Source: Hoeflea phototrophica DFL-43
GTDB taxonomy: Bacteria; Pseudomonadota; Alphaproteobacteria; Rhizobiales; Rhizobiaceae
Reading direction: 5' to 3'
DNA length: 64,000 nucleotides
NCBI RefSeq assembly: GCF_000154705.2
Contig: NZ_CM002917.1
Location: 3,731,853 to 3,795,852 of the forward strand
In this document: piece after piece, positions 53,638-63,304 of the stretch
Numbering within the stretch: position 1 is the first letter of the stretch
Layout: each line of letters starts with the position of its first letter
Translations under genes and position numbers: made by a program
Notes under the pieces: generated by a model
Seen by the model: the letters and a program-made list of their open reading frames with translations, nothing else
The model's database searches: none
Told to the model about the DNA's origin: nothing

Positions 53638-54858
53638 ATGAAGATTGCAATCATGGGCGGCGACGGGTTCGTCGGCTGGCCGACTTCGCTGCATCTCTCC
53701 AATGCCGGGCATGAGATCCACATCATCGACAACCTGTCGCGTCGCTGGATCGACACCGAACTCGGCGTGCAGTCGCTCACGCCGATGGATTCGATCCAGG
53801 AACGCACCCGCATCTGGCATGCAGAGACCGGCCGCAAGATCCATTTCCACCTGATCGATCTGGCTCAGGACTATCAGTTGCTCAAGAACTGGCTGGCAGA
53901 AGAACGGCCGGACGCGATCGTGCATTTCGCCGAGCAGCGCGCAGCACCCTATTCAATGAAAAGCGACCGCCACAAGAACTACACCGTCAACAACAACGTC
54001 AACGCCACCCACAATCTGCTCAACGCCATGGTCGAACTCGATCTTGATGCGCATCTGGTGCATCTGGGCACCATGGGCGTCTATGGCTATTCGACAGTGG
54101 GGGCTGCGATCCCCGAGGGCTATCTTCCGGTCGGCATCGAGACGATGACCGGCGAGACGGTGAAGCAGGATATCCTCTATCCGGCCAATCCCGGCTCGAT
54201 CTACCACATGACCAAGTGCCTCGATCAGCTGATCTTCCAGTTCTACGCAAAGAACGACAATCTGCGCATCACCGACCTGCACCAGGGCATTGTCTGGGGC
54301 ACCCACACCGACCAGACGAGGCGTCACGAGCAACTGGTCAACCGGTTCGATTATGACGGCGACTACGGCACCGTGCTCAATCGCTTTCTGATCCAGGCCG
54401 CGATCGGCTATCCGCTGACCGTTCACGGCACCGGCGGCCAGACCCGCGCCTTCATCCATATCCAGGATTCAGTCCGCTGCATCGAGATTGCGCTCGGCAA
54501 TCCGCCGGCGCGCGGCTCCAAGGTCGAGATCTTCAACCAGATGACCGAGACCCACCGGATCAGCGGTCTCGCAAAAATGATTGCCGGCATGACTGGCGCC
54601 GAGATCGCCTGGCTGCCGAACCCGCGCAAGGAAGCAGCCGAAAACGATCTGGTTGTCCGAAACGAGAAATTCCTCGAACTCGGGCTTGAGCCGACCACGC
54701 TGAAGGAAGGGCTTCTCGAGGAGGTCGTCGACGTCGCGAAAAAATTCGCCTACCGCGTCGACCGTTCGCGGGTTCCCGCAGTGTCGGCCTGGACCAGGGA
54801 CATCGCCAACTCGATCAACCGCGATCCGGAAGGCAAGGCGCTCAAATCCGTTTCATGA
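53638..54858 (+). CDS. sqdB: UDP-sulfoquinovose synthase SqdB
   Basis: SqdB makes UDP-sulfoquinovose from UDP-glucose and sulfite, the head group of sulfolipid SQDG. The 406-residue protein has a Rossmann GGDGFVG motif at residues 8-14, DNLSRRWIDTELGVQSLTP, HFAEQRAAPYSMKSD, GTMGVYGY with YHMTKCLDQL (the Tyr-x3-Lys catalytic pair) and GTGGQTRAFIHIQD. It is the first gene of a plus-strand sqdB-D-C group and overlaps sqdD by 4 bases. A ribosome site AGGAGA lies before ATG 53638. Confidence 0.94.
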   Translation: MKIAIMGGDGFVGWPTSLHLSNAGHEIHIIDNLSRRWIDTELGVQSLTPMDSIQERTRIWHAETGRKIHFHLIDLAQDYQLLKNWLAEERPDAIVHFAEQRAAPYSMKSDRHKNYTVNNNVNATHNLLNAMVELDLDAHLVHLGTMGVYGYSTVGAAIPEGYLPVGIETMTGETVKQDILYPANPGSIYHMTKCLDQLIFQFYAKNDNLRITDLHQGIVWGTHTDQTRRHEQLVNRFDYDGDYGTVLNRFLIQAAIGYPLTVHGTGGQTRAFIHIQDSVRCIEIALGNPPARGSKVEIFNQMTETHRISGLAKMIAGMTGAEIAWLPNPRKEAAENDLVVRNEKFLELGLEPTTLKEGLLEEVVDVAKKFAYRVDRSRVPAVSAWTRDIANSINRDPEGKALKSVS

Positions 54859-55727
54859 GCACCCAAGCCCCCCTGCCCGCAGGCCTGAGCGCGGACAAGC
54901 CGGCTGCAAGCCATCGTGCCTATGTCACGCTTGTCACCAATGCGGACTACGCCATGGGCGCCCTGGCGCTGGCCAGATCAATCCAGCTCAGCGGGTCCAC
55001 CGCAGACATCGTTGTTCTCCACACAGGTGGAGTGGATGATGCCGCGCTCAAGCCGCTGTTGGATCTCGGCTGCCGCCTGGTCCGCACCGAGCTGCTCGAC
55101 ACTTCGGATGCGTTCAACGAGCGCCATGCCCGCGGCCGGCTGCACGCCGATGCCCCTTTCACCAAGGGACGCAAACCGGCGTTTCACTCCCCGCTCGACA
55201 ATTTCTGCAAACTCAGGCTCTGGCAGCTCACGGATTACCAGGCTTGCGTCTTCATCGACGCCGATGCGCTGGTGCTCAAGAACATCGACAAGCTGTTCGA
55301 CTATCCTGAATTCTCCGCCGCCCCAAATGTCTACGAGACCTTGCGGGATTTCCACCGGATGAATTCCGGCGTCTTTGTTGCCAAGCCGGCGCTTGCGACC
55401 TTCGCCGCCATGCTCGAGATGCTGGATCAGCCCGACGTCTTCTGGCGGCGCACCGACCAGACATTTCTCGAGACCTTCTTCACGGACTGGCACGGCCTGC
55501 CGGTGACCATGAACTTGCTGCAATATGTCTGGTTCAACCTGCCCGAGCTGTGGGATTGGAAGCAGATCGGCGTGCTGCATTACCAGTACGAAAAGCCCTG
55601 GGAGGCCGACCACCCCAAGTCGGACAGGCTGCGCCCGCTGATCGATCTCTGGCATGCCTATTTCACTGGAGAGGCGATCCCGGATGTCGCCGCGCTGGCC
55701 AATCCCGCCGGACTGAACGACAAATGA
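54855..55727 (+). CDS. sqdD: Glycogenin-like glycosyltransferase SqdD
   Basis: GT8-like enzyme; in Rhodobacter, SqdD is the probable sulfoquinovosyl transferase to diacylglycerol. HRAYVTLVTNADYAMGALALARS opens the nucleotide-sugar fold and ACVFIDADALVLKNIDKLFDYP contains the D-x-D metal motif (DAD). Substrate-site blocks include MNSGVFVAKP, FWRRTDQTFLETFF and IGVLHYQYEKPW. At 290 residues it is normal. ATGA overlaps with both neighbours show translational coupling with sqdB and sqdC. Confidence 0.88.
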   Translation: MSTQAPLPAGLSADKPAASHRAYVTLVTNADYAMGALALARSIQLSGSTADIVVLHTGGVDDAALKPLLDLGCRLVRTELLDTSDAFNERHARGRLHADAPFTKGRKPAFHSPLDNFCKLRLWQLTDYQACVFIDADALVLKNIDKLFDYPEFSAAPNVYETLRDFHRMNSGVFVAKPALATFAAMLEMLDQPDVFWRRTDQTFLETFFTDWHGLPVTMNLLQYVWFNLPELWDWKQIGVLHYQYEKPWEADHPKSDRLRPLIDLWHAYFTGEAIPDVAALANPAGLNDK

Positions 55728-56608
55728 AAGCCCTGGTCACCGGCGGCACGGGTCTGGTCGGACGCTACATCGTCGAAACGCTGCTGGATGCCGGTTACGA
55801 TGTCACCGTTGCCGGCAGGACACCGCCGGCCGATGATCTGTTCCCCAAGCCCGTTTCGTTCCGCCACGCAACCCTTGATCCGGACGGGATCGGCGAAGAC
55901 CTGTTTACGGGGATCGATGCAATTGTGCATGCCGCCTTCGATCACCTGCCCGGACGCTACCGCGGCGGCGAGGGCGATGATCCGGAGCAGTTTCGCCGGC
56001 TCAATCTCGATGGCAGCGTCAAGCTGTTCGAAGCCGCGAAGTGCGCCGGTGTACGGCGGGCGGTGTTCCTGTCGAGCCGCGCAGTCTATGATGGTATCAC
56101 ACCGAGCACTCCCTTGACCGAAGACCTGCCGTTGAAGCCTGCTTCGCTCTACGGCGAAATCAAGCTTCTGGGAGAGCAGGCACTCGCGGGCCTGAATGGG
56201 CCGGATTTCATCACCGCAAGCCTTCGCCTCACCGGCGTCTATGGCGCACACAGACCCAACAAGTGGGATAGCCTGTTCGCCGACTACCTGGCGGGAGGCC
56301 CGGTACCGGTCCGCGCCGGAACGGAAGTCCATGGCCGCGATGCCGGGCACGCCGTCAGGCTGATGCTGGAAACAGACGCGGAGAAGGTCGGCGGGCAGAG
56401 CTTCAATGTCTCGGACATCGTCACCGACACCCACGAGATCCTCGGGCCCCTCAAAGCATCGAGATCAGACACGCCGGCTCTTCCCGCCACTGCCGGGAAG
56501 GCGGAAGTTGCAGAAATGGAGACCGGTAAAATAAGGAAGCTTGGCTGGCGGCCCGGGGGATGGCCGCTGTTCGAGCAGACACTCAAGCAGCTTGCCAGCC
56601 AAACCTGA
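55724..56608 (+). CDS. sqdC: NAD-dependent epimerase/reductase SqdC
   Basis: In Rhodobacter, sqdB-sqdD-sqdC form an operon and sqdC encodes a reductase-like protein whose loss leads to accumulation of an altered product. Here the same order is kept. The 294-residue protein begins MKALVTGGTGLVGRYIVETLL (Rossmann), with VFLSSRAVYDG and SLYGEIKLLGEQAL as the Ser and Tyr-x3-Lys motifs. ATG 55724 overlaps the sqdD stop (ATGA). The symbol rests on operon position and family. Confidence 0.8.
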   Translation: MKALVTGGTGLVGRYIVETLLDAGYDVTVAGRTPPADDLFPKPVSFRHATLDPDGIGEDLFTGIDAIVHAAFDHLPGRYRGGEGDDPEQFRRLNLDGSVKLFEAAKCAGVRRAVFLSSRAVYDGITPSTPLTEDLPLKPASLYGEIKLLGEQALAGLNGPDFITASLRLTGVYGAHRPNKWDSLFADYLAGGPVPVRAGTEVHGRDAGHAVRLMLETDAEKVGGQSFNVSDIVTDTHEILGPLKASRSDTPALPATAGKAEVAEMETGKIRKLGWRPGGWPLFEQTLKQLASQT

Positions 56609-56650
56609 TCACTCAAACCATATGGATTTTCTGTGATCCGGTACCCGGGA

Positions 56651-57160
56651 TCACAATTTACCGTCGTCCCAGGCGATATGTTCCGTGGCATCCGGCAGGG
56701 TCTCGATCCGGTCCGCCAGGAACACCGGCGGCAATGGAAGGGCCGCGAGGCTTTCGCGGGTCGCCGGCACCCATTTGAACTCCAGCCGGTTCTTGCCATC
56801 AACCACTTCGTGGACGATCCTTCCATCCGTCGAGAAGGGAAACGCGTCGGGCAAGTCCATCAGATAGTACCACCCGAATTCGTGCCAGGAACTGCCTTCG
56901 AAGTTGAAGAAATTCTCCACCAGGAACACCAGCCGCCCCACCGCTGCCGCAACACCGAGCTCTTCATGCATCTCGCGGACAAGCGTCGCGCGGCTGTCTT
57001 CACCCAGCTCAGCCGTACCGCCGGGAATGGTCCAGAACGGCTCGTGCACGGCGCGGTGAATCAGCAGATGGCCGTCGCGCAGCGCCAGTCCGGCGACGCG
57101 GGCATTAAAGCGCCGGCCCTTGTCATTGAACCGGATCGTGCGCCGCGACGCGCCGCTCAT
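56651..57160 (-). CDS. Nudix hydrolase
   Basis: The Nudix box G-x5-E-x7-REUxEExGU is present as [23 protein letters not shown], near residues 47-69. At 169 residues it is a small single-domain hydrolase acting on nucleoside diphosphate compounds. It overlaps the stop of ruvB by 4 bases, so it is the last gene of the ruv operon. Substrate is not predictable; association with DNA repair genes is suggestive. Confidence 0.92.
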   Translation of the reverse strand: MSGASRRTIRFNDKGRRFNARVAGLALRDGHLLIHRAVHEPFWTIPGGTAELGEDSRATLVREMHEELGVAAAVGRLVFLVENFFNFEGSSWHEFGWYYLMDLPDAFPFSTDGRIVHEVVDGKNRLEFKWVPATRESLAALPLPPVFLADRIETLPDATEHIAWDDGKL

Positions 57161-58194
57161 TCGTCTTCGAACAGACTGGCCTGGCTGGCAGCGAGGTCCT
57201 TGGGCGGGTTCAGTCCGATATGCCCCCAGGCGCGCGCCGTCATCACCCGGCCGCGCGGCGTGCGCTGCAGGAAGCCCTGCTGGATGAGATAGGGCTCGAT
57301 AATATCCTCGATGGCGTCGCGCGGCTCCGACAGCCCGGCCGCGATCGTTTCGATGCCCACGGGGCCGCCGCCGAAATTGCGGGCGATCATATCAAGATAG
57401 CGCCGGTCGAGCTGGTCAAGCCCGATGCTGTCGACCGACAGCCGGGTCAGCGCCTCGTCGGCGATTTTCTGGGTGACCGCTTCGGCCTTGGCGACTTCCG
57501 CGAAATCCCGAACCCGACGGAGTAGCCGTCCGGCAATGCGTGGCGTCCCGCGGGCTCGGCGGGCGATTTCAAGCGCACCGTCATCGGTCATGCCGAGCCC
57601 CATGATCCGCGCGCCGCGGCGGACGATCAGTTCGAGCTCTTCGACCGTGTAAAACTGCAGCCGCACCGGAATGCCGAAGCGGTCGCGAAGCGGCGTGGTC
57701 AGCAGGCCGAGCCTGGTGGTCGCCGCAACCAGCGTGAACCGCGACAGGTCGATCTTCACCGACCGGGCCGCAGGCCCCTCGCCGATGATCAGGTCGAGCT
57801 GGAAGTCTTCCATCGCCGGATAGAGGATTTCCTCGACCGCAGGATTGAGCCGGTGGATCTCGTCGATGAACAGCACGTCACGATCTTCGAGATTGGTGAG
57901 AAGCGCTGCGAGATCGCCCGCCTTGGCGATCACCGGTCCGGAGGTCGAGCGGAAATTGACGCCAAGCTCCTTGGCCATGATCTGCGCCAGTGTCGTCTTG
58001 CCCAAGCCCGGAGGGCCGACAAACAGCACGTGGTCAAGCGCCTCGGCCCGGCCCTTTGCGGCTTCGATGAACACCTTGAGGTTGGCGCGGGCCTCGGCCT
58101 GGCCGGTGAATTCATCCAGCGACTGCGGGCGCAAGGTCGAATCCACGTCCTCGCCGCGCTTGTCGGGGGAGATCAGGCGGTCAGGGTCATTCAT
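57157..58194 (-). CDS. ruvB: Holliday junction DNA helicase RuvB
   Basis: RuvB is the AAA+ motor that drives branch migration at Holliday junctions with RuvA. The 345-residue product shows [23 protein letters not shown], Walker [21 protein letters not shown], Walker [17 protein letters not shown], sensor [22 protein letters not shown] and a C-terminal winged helix ([25 protein letters not shown]). Its ATG overlaps the vapC stop by 4 bases, so its translation depends on the toxin gene upstream. Confidence 0.98.
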   Translation of the reverse strand: MNDPDRLISPDKRGEDVDSTLRPQSLDEFTGQAEARANLKVFIEAAKGRAEALDHVLFVGPPGLGKTTLAQIMAKELGVNFRSTSGPVIAKAGDLAALLTNLEDRDVLFIDEIHRLNPAVEEILYPAMEDFQLDLIIGEGPAARSVKIDLSRFTLVAATTRLGLLTTPLRDRFGIPVRLQFYTVEELELIVRRGARIMGLGMTDDGALEIARRARGTPRIAGRLLRRVRDFAEVAKAEAVTQKIADEALTRLSVDSIGLDQLDRRYLDMIARNFGGGPVGIETIAAGLSEPRDAIEDIIEPYLIQQGFLQRTPRGRVMTARAWGHIGLNPPKDLAASQASLFEDE

Positions 58195-58589
58195 GCAAGC
58201 AGCTCTATGCCAGGCACCGACTGGGCGGCTTTACGGTCAAACGTCATCGTCGTTTCACATCCATTTTCGCTGTTGAGCCCGGCAATGACAACGTCGGAGA
58301 AATCCGGATGCGGGGATTGCAACCACTCGCTCCAACTGCCCGTCTGCATGGTCTCCGGCACTTTGATCTCCACGGTGTCGAGCAACCCCGCCACTTGCCT
58401 TCGAGCCATCGCGCGGTCGGTCTTGTAGATCCTCTCCAGCACCCAGATGGTTTCGGCAATCACGATCGGATTGACAAACAACGGCCTGTCGGGACCGCTT
58501 GCCTTCACCAGCCTGACCGCAGCATCGAACTGCTCGGGGTCATCACGCGTCAAGAGCCGGACGATGATGTTGGTGTCAATCCCGATCAT
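58191..58589 (-). CDS. vapC: PIN-domain toxin VapC, between ruvA and ruvB
   Basis: The 132-residue PIN-domain RNase begins [17 protein letters not shown], with catalytic Asp5. A second acidic position is in [13 protein letters not shown] (Glu) and a third in [29 protein letters not shown] (Asp). VapC toxins cut tRNA or rRNA. The ATG overlaps the vapB frame by 14 bases, and its stop overlaps the ruvB ATG. The trio vapB-vapC-ruvB is therefore translationally linked. Confidence 0.92.
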   Translation of the reverse strand: MIGIDTNIIVRLLTRDDPEQFDAAVRLVKASGPDRPLFVNPIVIAETIWVLERIYKTDRAMARRQVAGLLDTVEIKVPETMQTGSWSEWLQSPHPDFSDVVIAGLNSENGCETTMTFDRKAAQSVPGIELLA

Positions 58590-58842
58590 ACGACCGCTCG
58601 TACCGGTCAGAGACAGCCTCGCCGACTGCCTCGTTCATGGCTTCGATGGATACCGGTTCGCGGTTGGGTTCGAAAAGGGCGCCCGCGAAATCGAGGGCGC
58701 TGCGGTTTTTCGGCACCAGCACCACCTTGCCGTCGACGAATTCATAGCCGATGCGGTCACCCACCCCGACTTTCAGATATTCACGAACTTCCATCGGAAT
58801 CGTTGTCTGGCCCTTGGCAGTGATTTTTGATTCGACACCCAT
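58576..58842 (-). CDS. vapB: AbrB/MazE-type antitoxin VapB, between ruvA and ruvB
   Basis: An 88-residue AbrB-like swapped-hairpin antitoxin: SKITAKGQTTIPMEVREYLKVGVGDRIGYEFVDGKVVLVPK, followed by a C-terminal toxin-binding tail. Such antitoxins neutralise VapC and bind their own promoter. Three regularly spaced ATCCTTAC motifs lie just upstream (58843-58888). ATG 58842 follows the third motif with only a short leader, so repression and initiation may overlap. Confidence 0.92.
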   Translation of the reverse strand: MGVESKITAKGQTTIPMEVREYLKVGVGDRIGYEFVDGKVVLVPKNRSALDFAGALFEPNREPVSIEAMNEAVGEAVSDRYERSYDRD

Positions 58843-58888
58843 ATCCTTACCATTTCCTTCAATCCTTACATTTCAAAATAGTAAGGAT
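58843..58888 (-). promoter_or_regulatory. Triple ATCCTTAC motif, probable VapB operator
   Basis: ATCCTTAC occurs at 58843-58850 and 58862-58869 and, inverted (GTAAGGAT), at 58881-58888. Start-to-start spacing is exactly 19 bases each time. The array occupies the 65-base gap between the ruvA stop and the vapB ATG. Confidence 0.7.
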
Positions 58889-58907
58889 CTTCCTCAAGAG
58901 CAAGGAA

Positions 58908-59525
58908 TTACCGTGCAAGTTCCTTTAGCCCCAGCCGGATCAATTTGGCGGAATCCGCATCTTCACCGGCGGTTTTCATTGCCGCAGCCACGGCATTGGC
59001 GGCCTGGTCACGCGAGTAGCCCAGATTGCAAAGCGCCGACACGGCATCCGCGATGGGCGCGGACGCAACACCCTCGCCCAACTCCTGCTTGAGCCCCATG
59101 GTGCTGCCGGCGTCGCCCGAAAGCGCCGGAGCCTTGTTCTTCAGTTCGGCAACAATGCGCTGCGCCACCTTGGGCCCGATGCCCGGTGCGCGCGCCACCA
59201 TCGCCTTATCCTGCAACGCAATCGCATTGGCGAGTTCGGACGTGGTCAGCGTCGACAGCACCGCAAGCGCCACCTTGGCACCAACGCCCTGCACACTTTG
59301 CAGCAGCCGGAACCATTCGCGCTCGAGTGCCGTTTCGAAGCCAAAAAGCTTGAGCTGGTCTTCGCGAACATAGGTCTCGATGAACAGCACCGCCGCCTCA
59401 CCAGCCGAGCCGAGCCGTGACAGCGTCCGCGACGAGCAGAACGCCACGTAGCAGACCCCATGCACATCGATCAGCACATGATCCTCATCGATCTCTTCAA
59501 TGGTACCTTTGAGCTTGCCGATCAT
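58908..59525 (-). CDS. ruvA: Holliday junction DNA-binding protein RuvA
   Basis: RuvA binds the four-way junction. The 205-residue product has an N-terminal OB fold ([35 protein letters not shown]), two helix-hairpin-helix motifs ([38 protein letters not shown]) and a C-terminal RuvB-contacting domain ([21 protein letters not shown]). Its ATG overlaps the second vapC stop by 4 bases. Confidence 0.97.
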   Translation of the reverse strand: MIGKLKGTIEEIDEDHVLIDVHGVCYVAFCSSRTLSRLGSAGEAAVLFIETYVREDQLKLFGFETALEREWFRLLQSVQGVGAKVALAVLSTLTTSELANAIALQDKAMVARAPGIGPKVAQRIVAELKNKAPALSGDAGSTMGLKQELGEGVASAPIADAVSALCNLGYSRDQAANAVAAAMKTAGEDADSAKLIRLGLKELAR

Positions 59526-59935
59526 GGGTGTGTATCCGGGGCTATGATGTCGAGCGTCGGGAAATAGCTGCGGAAGCCGTTGGGATCGCGCGTCAGCAGC
59601 CGGTAACCGCGGACCACCGCATGCGCGCCGATCAGAAAATCAGGCAATGTCCGCTCGCGGCTTCCGCCATTTTTGCGGAAGAATCGAAAGGCTCTCCCCG
59701 CGGCGAAAGCCGAAGTCCATGGAAGGTGCTCACGCTGGAACTCGGCAGGGTCGAGCAGCGCATCAACCTCCTCCATGGATTCGTAGCGGTAGGAAAACTC
59801 GCTGAAGATCACTGGATTGATCACCAGAGCGCCCTGCTTGAGCGCCTCCACCATCCGGTCGCGCGACCAGTCCCGCCAATCCGGATCGCGGAAAGCGATG
59901 TCGATCAGGACATTTGTATCGACCAGCGTCCCCAT
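59522..59935 (-). CDS. vapC: PIN-domain toxin VapC, between ruvC and ruvA
   Basis: The 137-residue product starts [20 protein letters not shown] with the first catalytic Asp. [20 protein letters not shown] provides the Glu and [37 protein letters not shown] the Asp-rich third and fourth positions. It differs markedly from the other VapC of this locus, so this is not a tandem duplication. Its stop overlaps the ruvA ATG (ATGA), the same layout as the ruvB-linked module. Confidence 0.92.
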   Translation of the reverse strand: MGTLVDTNVLIDIAFRDPDWRDWSRDRMVEALKQGALVINPVIFSEFSYRYESMEEVDALLDPAEFQREHLPWTSAFAAGRAFRFFRKNGGSRERTLPDFLIGAHAVVRGYRLLTRDPNGFRSYFPTLDIIAPDTHP

Positions 59936-59937
59936 GC

Positions 59938-60189
59938 CTAGCGATCCCGCGTTTCACGCATCACGTCGTCCGCGCTGAGCGTCGGATCGCCGGTGCCCTC
60001 GAGACGGTCAAGCGCGGCAAGAAAGCGGGCCAGGCGCTGCCTGTCGGCCTTGCGTTCGCTGCCATCCTTGGCCTCGAGGAAAATTCGCCCGCCTTCCACG
60101 GAGAAGACAACCTCGCTGTTGGCCCCAATCCCTGCCAGATCGCGGAGGTTCTTCGGGATCGTTACCTGACCTTTTTCCGAAACGCGCAC
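59938..60189 (-). CDS. vapB: AbrB/MazE-type antitoxin VapB, between ruvC and ruvA
   Basis: The 83-residue product has an AbrB fold: MRVSEKGQVTIPKNLRDLAGIGANSEVVFSVEGGRIFLEAKDG, then a charged tail for toxin binding. Its stop is 2 bases before the vapC ATG, so they are coupled. An inverted repeat lies upstream (60204-60228), likely its own operator. Confidence 0.92.
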   Translation of the reverse strand: MRVSEKGQVTIPKNLRDLAGIGANSEVVFSVEGGRIFLEAKDGSERKADRQRLARFLAALDRLEGTGDPTLSADDVMRETRDR

Positions 60190-60203
60190 CTTGTCGCTCC
60201 AAG

Positions 60204-60228
60204 TTAGAATAAATCCAACTTATTCCTA
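60204..60228 (-). promoter_or_regulatory. Inverted repeat, probable operator of second vapBC
   Basis: GAATAA (60207-60212) and TTATTC (60220-60225) are perfect arms, extended to TTAGAATAA/TTATTCCTA with mismatches. It sits 15 bases before the vapB ATG within the spacer to ruvC. Confidence 0.5.
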
Positions 60229-60261
60229 CTTGTGGAACATGTCAAGAACAAAAAGACGCAT

Positions 60262-60768
60262 TCATTCCGCGGCCATGCGCCAGGCCGGCGATGTCCTGTG
60301 ATGGGCGTGGCAGATGGCGATCGCCAGCGCATCCGCAGCATGATCGCTGTCGAATGTTGCCTTCGGGATCAGCATCTTGACCATCATCAGGATCTGTTTC
60401 TTGTCGCCATGGCCGACGCCGATCACGGCCTTTTTCACCGCATTGGGCGCATATTCCGCAACCCGCAAGCCCGCGCGCGCCGGTGCCAGCATGGCAATGC
60501 CACGCGCCTGGCCGAGTTTCAGCGTTGCCGTTGCGTCCTTGTTCACGAAGGTGTTCTCGACCGCCGCCTCGAACGGACGGTGGGAGTGGATCACGCCCTC
60601 AAGCCCCTCGTAAAGCTGGTTCAGCCGGGAGGCGAGATCGAGCTTATTGTCTGATTTAACGGTTCCGGACGCGACAAAACGCAACGAGTTGCCGGTGCTG
60701 TCGATGACACCCCAACCGGTGTTCCTGAGCCCCGGATCCACGCCAATGATTCGAATCGTCTCCGCCAT
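60262..60768 (-). CDS. ruvC: Holliday junction resolvase RuvC
   Basis: RuvC cuts Holliday junctions. The 168-residue product carries [19 protein letters not shown] with the first catalytic Asp, [23 protein letters not shown] with the Glu, and [16 protein letters not shown] with the Asp pair. It is the first gene of the interrupted ruv operon. The promoter lies upstream of 60768 in the 158-base gap to the divergent LLM gene. Confidence 0.96.
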   Translation of the reverse strand: MAETIRIIGVDPGLRNTGWGVIDSTGNSLRFVASGTVKSDNKLDLASRLNQLYEGLEGVIHSHRPFEAAVENTFVNKDATATLKLGQARGIAMLAPARAGLRVAEYAPNAVKKAVIGVGHGDKKQILMMVKMLIPKATFDSDHAADALAIAICHAHHRTSPAWRMAAE

Positions 60769-60926
60769 GACAAAATCCTATCTCCAAGCACCGGACCATT
60801 CCATCGAAAAGTGAACAAAACAAAAACATTCACAGCTGTGCGCAATTGGTTTTGCGTTCCACCATCGACCACCTACATGAGGGGCAGCGCGGCAAAGACC
60901 GCAGGACCCGCATCGAAAGAACCCCA

Positions 60927-61913
60927 ATGACCGCCTTTTCAATCCTTGATCTCTGTCCCATCGTCGAAGGCGGCACAGCGAGCGATGCGCTTGCGAGCAC
61001 GCGAAAAATGGCCAAGCAGGCGGAAGATGCCGGCTTCACCCGTTTCTGGCTGGCCGAGCATCATGGCATGAAGGGCATCGCCAGCGCCGCAACCGCCCTC
61101 GTCATTGCCGAGGCAGGCAACGCGACCAGCACAATCCGCATCGGCTCGGGAGGCATCATGCTGCCCAATCATTCGCCGCTGGTGATTGCAGAACAGTTCG
61201 GAACACTCGATGCGCTGTTCCCCGGCCGTGTCGATCTCGGCCTTGGCCGTGCGCCTGGCACCGACATGAGCACCGCCCGCGCCCTGCGACGCAATCTCGA
61301 GGCAGGGGCCAACAGCTTCCCCAATGACATTGTCGAATTACAGCATTATCTCGGCGAACCTCAAGACGGAATGCTGCTCGCGGTTCCCGGCGCAGGTTCT
61401 CACGTGCCGCTCTGGATCCTCGGATCCAGCATCTACAGTGCGCACCTGGCCGCAGCCCTTGGGCTTCCCTACGCCTTTGCCTCGCATTTCGCGCCTGACA
61501 TGCTTCTGGAAGCGCTCGACATCTATCGAGCCAAATTCACGCCCTCGGCCCAACAGGACACGCCCTACGTCATGGCGGCCACAATGGGAGTCATGGCGGA
61601 AACCGACGCGGAAGCGGACTACCTGTTCACCTCCGTGCAGCAGACCTTCGTCAACATGCGCCGCAATGCCCGCGGCAAGATGCCAAGGCCCGTCGACACC
61701 ATGGACGGCTTCTGGTCCGAGATGGAACAGATCGCCGTCGAGCACACATTGCGCTACGCCGTGGTCGGCGGTCCGGAAACCGCGAAACGAAAAATGCAGG
61801 ACTTCATCGACACGACCAAAGCCGATGAAATCATGATCTCGATGCCCATCCATTCAATTGATGCGCGGCTCAAATCGGTGGAAGGTTTCGGCAAGCTGCG
61901 CAGCAGTCTCTGA
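60927..61913 (+). CDS. LLM-class flavin-dependent oxidoreductase
   Basis: A luciferase-like monooxygenase fold: [88 protein letters not shown], and a C-terminal segment with [19 protein letters not shown] or F420 is the cofactor; which one is not evident. ATG 60927 is preferred to an upstream start. At 328 residues it is typical for the MsnO8-like subgroup. Substrate unknown. Confidence 0.9.
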   Translation: MTAFSILDLCPIVEGGTASDALASTRKMAKQAEDAGFTRFWLAEHHGMKGIASAATALVIAEAGNATSTIRIGSGGIMLPNHSPLVIAEQFGTLDALFPGRVDLGLGRAPGTDMSTARALRRNLEAGANSFPNDIVELQHYLGEPQDGMLLAVPGAGSHVPLWILGSSIYSAHLAAALGLPYAFASHFAPDMLLEALDIYRAKFTPSAQQDTPYVMAATMGVMAETDAEADYLFTSVQQTFVNMRRNARGKMPRPVDTMDGFWSEMEQIAVEHTLRYAVVGGPETAKRKMQDFIDTTKADEIMISMPIHSIDARLKSVEGFGKLRSSL

Positions 61914-61914
61914 C

Positions 61915-61947
61915 GCCAAACAAAAACCGCCGGCAAAAGCCGGCGGT
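61915..61947 (-). terminator. Intrinsic terminator of yebC
   Basis: ACCGCCGGC (61926-61934) and GCCGGCGGT (61939-61947) form a perfect hairpin; on the minus strand TTTTTGTTTGG follows. It comes directly after the LLM stop, so it may act on convergent transcripts. Confidence 0.88.
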
Positions 61948-61972
61948 GCGATATCTGCGGACAGTGTTGGGT

Positions 61973-62719
61973 TCAGGCCGAAAGCTTGGCCATCACCTCG
62001 TCTGAGACTTCAAAGTTGGCATAGACGTTCTGCACGTCATCATCATCATCCAGCGTGGCGATGAGCTTGAGCACAGACTGAGCCTTGTCCTCATCGACCG
62101 GGGCAGAAGTCTGCGGTTTCCAGATCGCCTTGATCGACTGCGCCTCGCCAAGCGCTTCTTCGAGCGCGTTGGACACCTCACCGATGTCTTCGAAGGCACA
62201 GATGATCACATGCTCGTCTTCGCTGCTGGTCACATCCTCGGCGCCGGCCATGATGGCGGCTTCCATGATGGCATCAGCGTCGCCGGCTTCTGGCGCGTAG
62301 ATGATTTCGCCAACCCGGTCGAACATGAAACCGACCGATCCGGTCTCGCCCAATGCACCGCCGGACTTGGTGAAGGCTGCACGCACGGTTGAAGCGGTCC
62401 GGTTGCGGTTGTCGGTCAGAGCCTCGACGATGACTGCGACGCCGCCGGGGCCGTAGCCCTCATAGCGCACTTCCTCATAGTTTTCGCTGTCACCGCCCGA
62501 GGCCTTGTTGACCGCACGCTGAATGTTGTCCTTGGGCATGGATTGCGACTTGGCATTCTGGATCGCCAACCGCAGCCGCGGGTTCATCGCGGGGTCAGGC
62601 GCTCCCATCTTGGCAGCAACGGTGATTTCGCGCGCCAGTTTTGAAAACATCTTTGAACGGACAGCGTCTTGCCGTCCCTTGCGGTGCATGATGTTCTTGA
62701 ATTGTGAATGGCCGGCCAT
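61973..62719 (-). CDS. yebC: YebC/PmpR-family transcription or translation regulator
   Basis: The 248-residue product begins [39 protein letters not shown], a hallmark of the family. Three alpha/beta domains follow, with [25 protein letters not shown] and [13 protein letters not shown]. Homologues act as transcription regulators and in translation of proline-rich stretches. Its length and start are normal. It is convergent with the LLM gene. Confidence 0.95.
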   Translation of the reverse strand: MAGHSQFKNIMHRKGRQDAVRSKMFSKLAREITVAAKMGAPDPAMNPRLRLAIQNAKSQSMPKDNIQRAVNKASGGDSENYEEVRYEGYGPGGVAVIVEALTDNRNRTASTVRAAFTKSGGALGETGSVGFMFDRVGEIIYAPEAGDADAIMEAAIMAGAEDVTSSEDEHVIICAFEDIGEVSNALEEALGEAQSIKAIWKPQTSAPVDEDKAQSVLKLIATLDDDDDVQNVYANFEVSDEVMAKLSA

Positions 62720-62824
62720 GAAGCACCTGATCTTTGCTCTGGTTTTGGATTGGCCGCCTTATAAATATCTTACCCGGTTTCGTCCAGAAGGACATGACCA
62801 TTAGCTGAAGTCCAATAGGGTGAC

Positions 62825-63304
62825 GTGGTGACCAGATATGCAATTCCCGCTTTGCCGCTGACCGGTGGATGTCAGTGTGGCAAGATCCGTTACCGGCTCA
62901 AGGCCAAACCGCTGGTCTTCTATCTGTGCCATTGCAAGGAATGCCAGCGCCATACTTCGTCGGCCTTTGGTGAGAGCCTGCGCTTTGAACGCGCAGCACT
63001 GGATGTCGACGAGGGCCTGGCCGTGTTCAGCCGCACAAGTGATGCCGGTGCATTGCGTGAAGGCTGGTATTGTCCCGATTGTGGCGTCCGGATCTGGCAT
63101 GGGACCAGACAGTCGCCGGAAATCAACATCAAGGCAGGCACCCTTGATGATACGTCATGGCTTGTCCCCGCCGGCCACATCTGGACCCGATCCATGCAGC
63201 CCTTCTTCAGGCCGGGCGAAGAGGACCTGATCTACGAGGCGCAGCCCGACGACAATTACGATGCGCTGAGATCCCGCTGGAGAGACATGTTCGGCAGCAC
63301 ATAA
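62825..63304 (+). CDS. GFA-family zinc protein
   Basis: The GFA domain (glutathione-dependent formaldehyde-activating family) is recognised from LTGGCQCGKIRYRLKAKPLVFYLCHCKECQRHTSSAFGESL, with the zinc/glutathione cysteines, and WYCPDCGVRIWHGT. At 159 residues it is typical. Only some members act on formaldehyde, so no pathway is implied. The start is GTG 62825 or the adjacent GTG at 62828. Confidence 0.87.
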   Translation: MVTRYAIPALPLTGGCQCGKIRYRLKAKPLVFYLCHCKECQRHTSSAFGESLRFERAALDVDEGLAVFSRTSDAGALREGWYCPDCGVRIWHGTRQSPEINIKAGTLDDTSWLVPAGHIWTRSMQPFFRPGEEDLIYEAQPDDNYDALRSRWRDMFGST

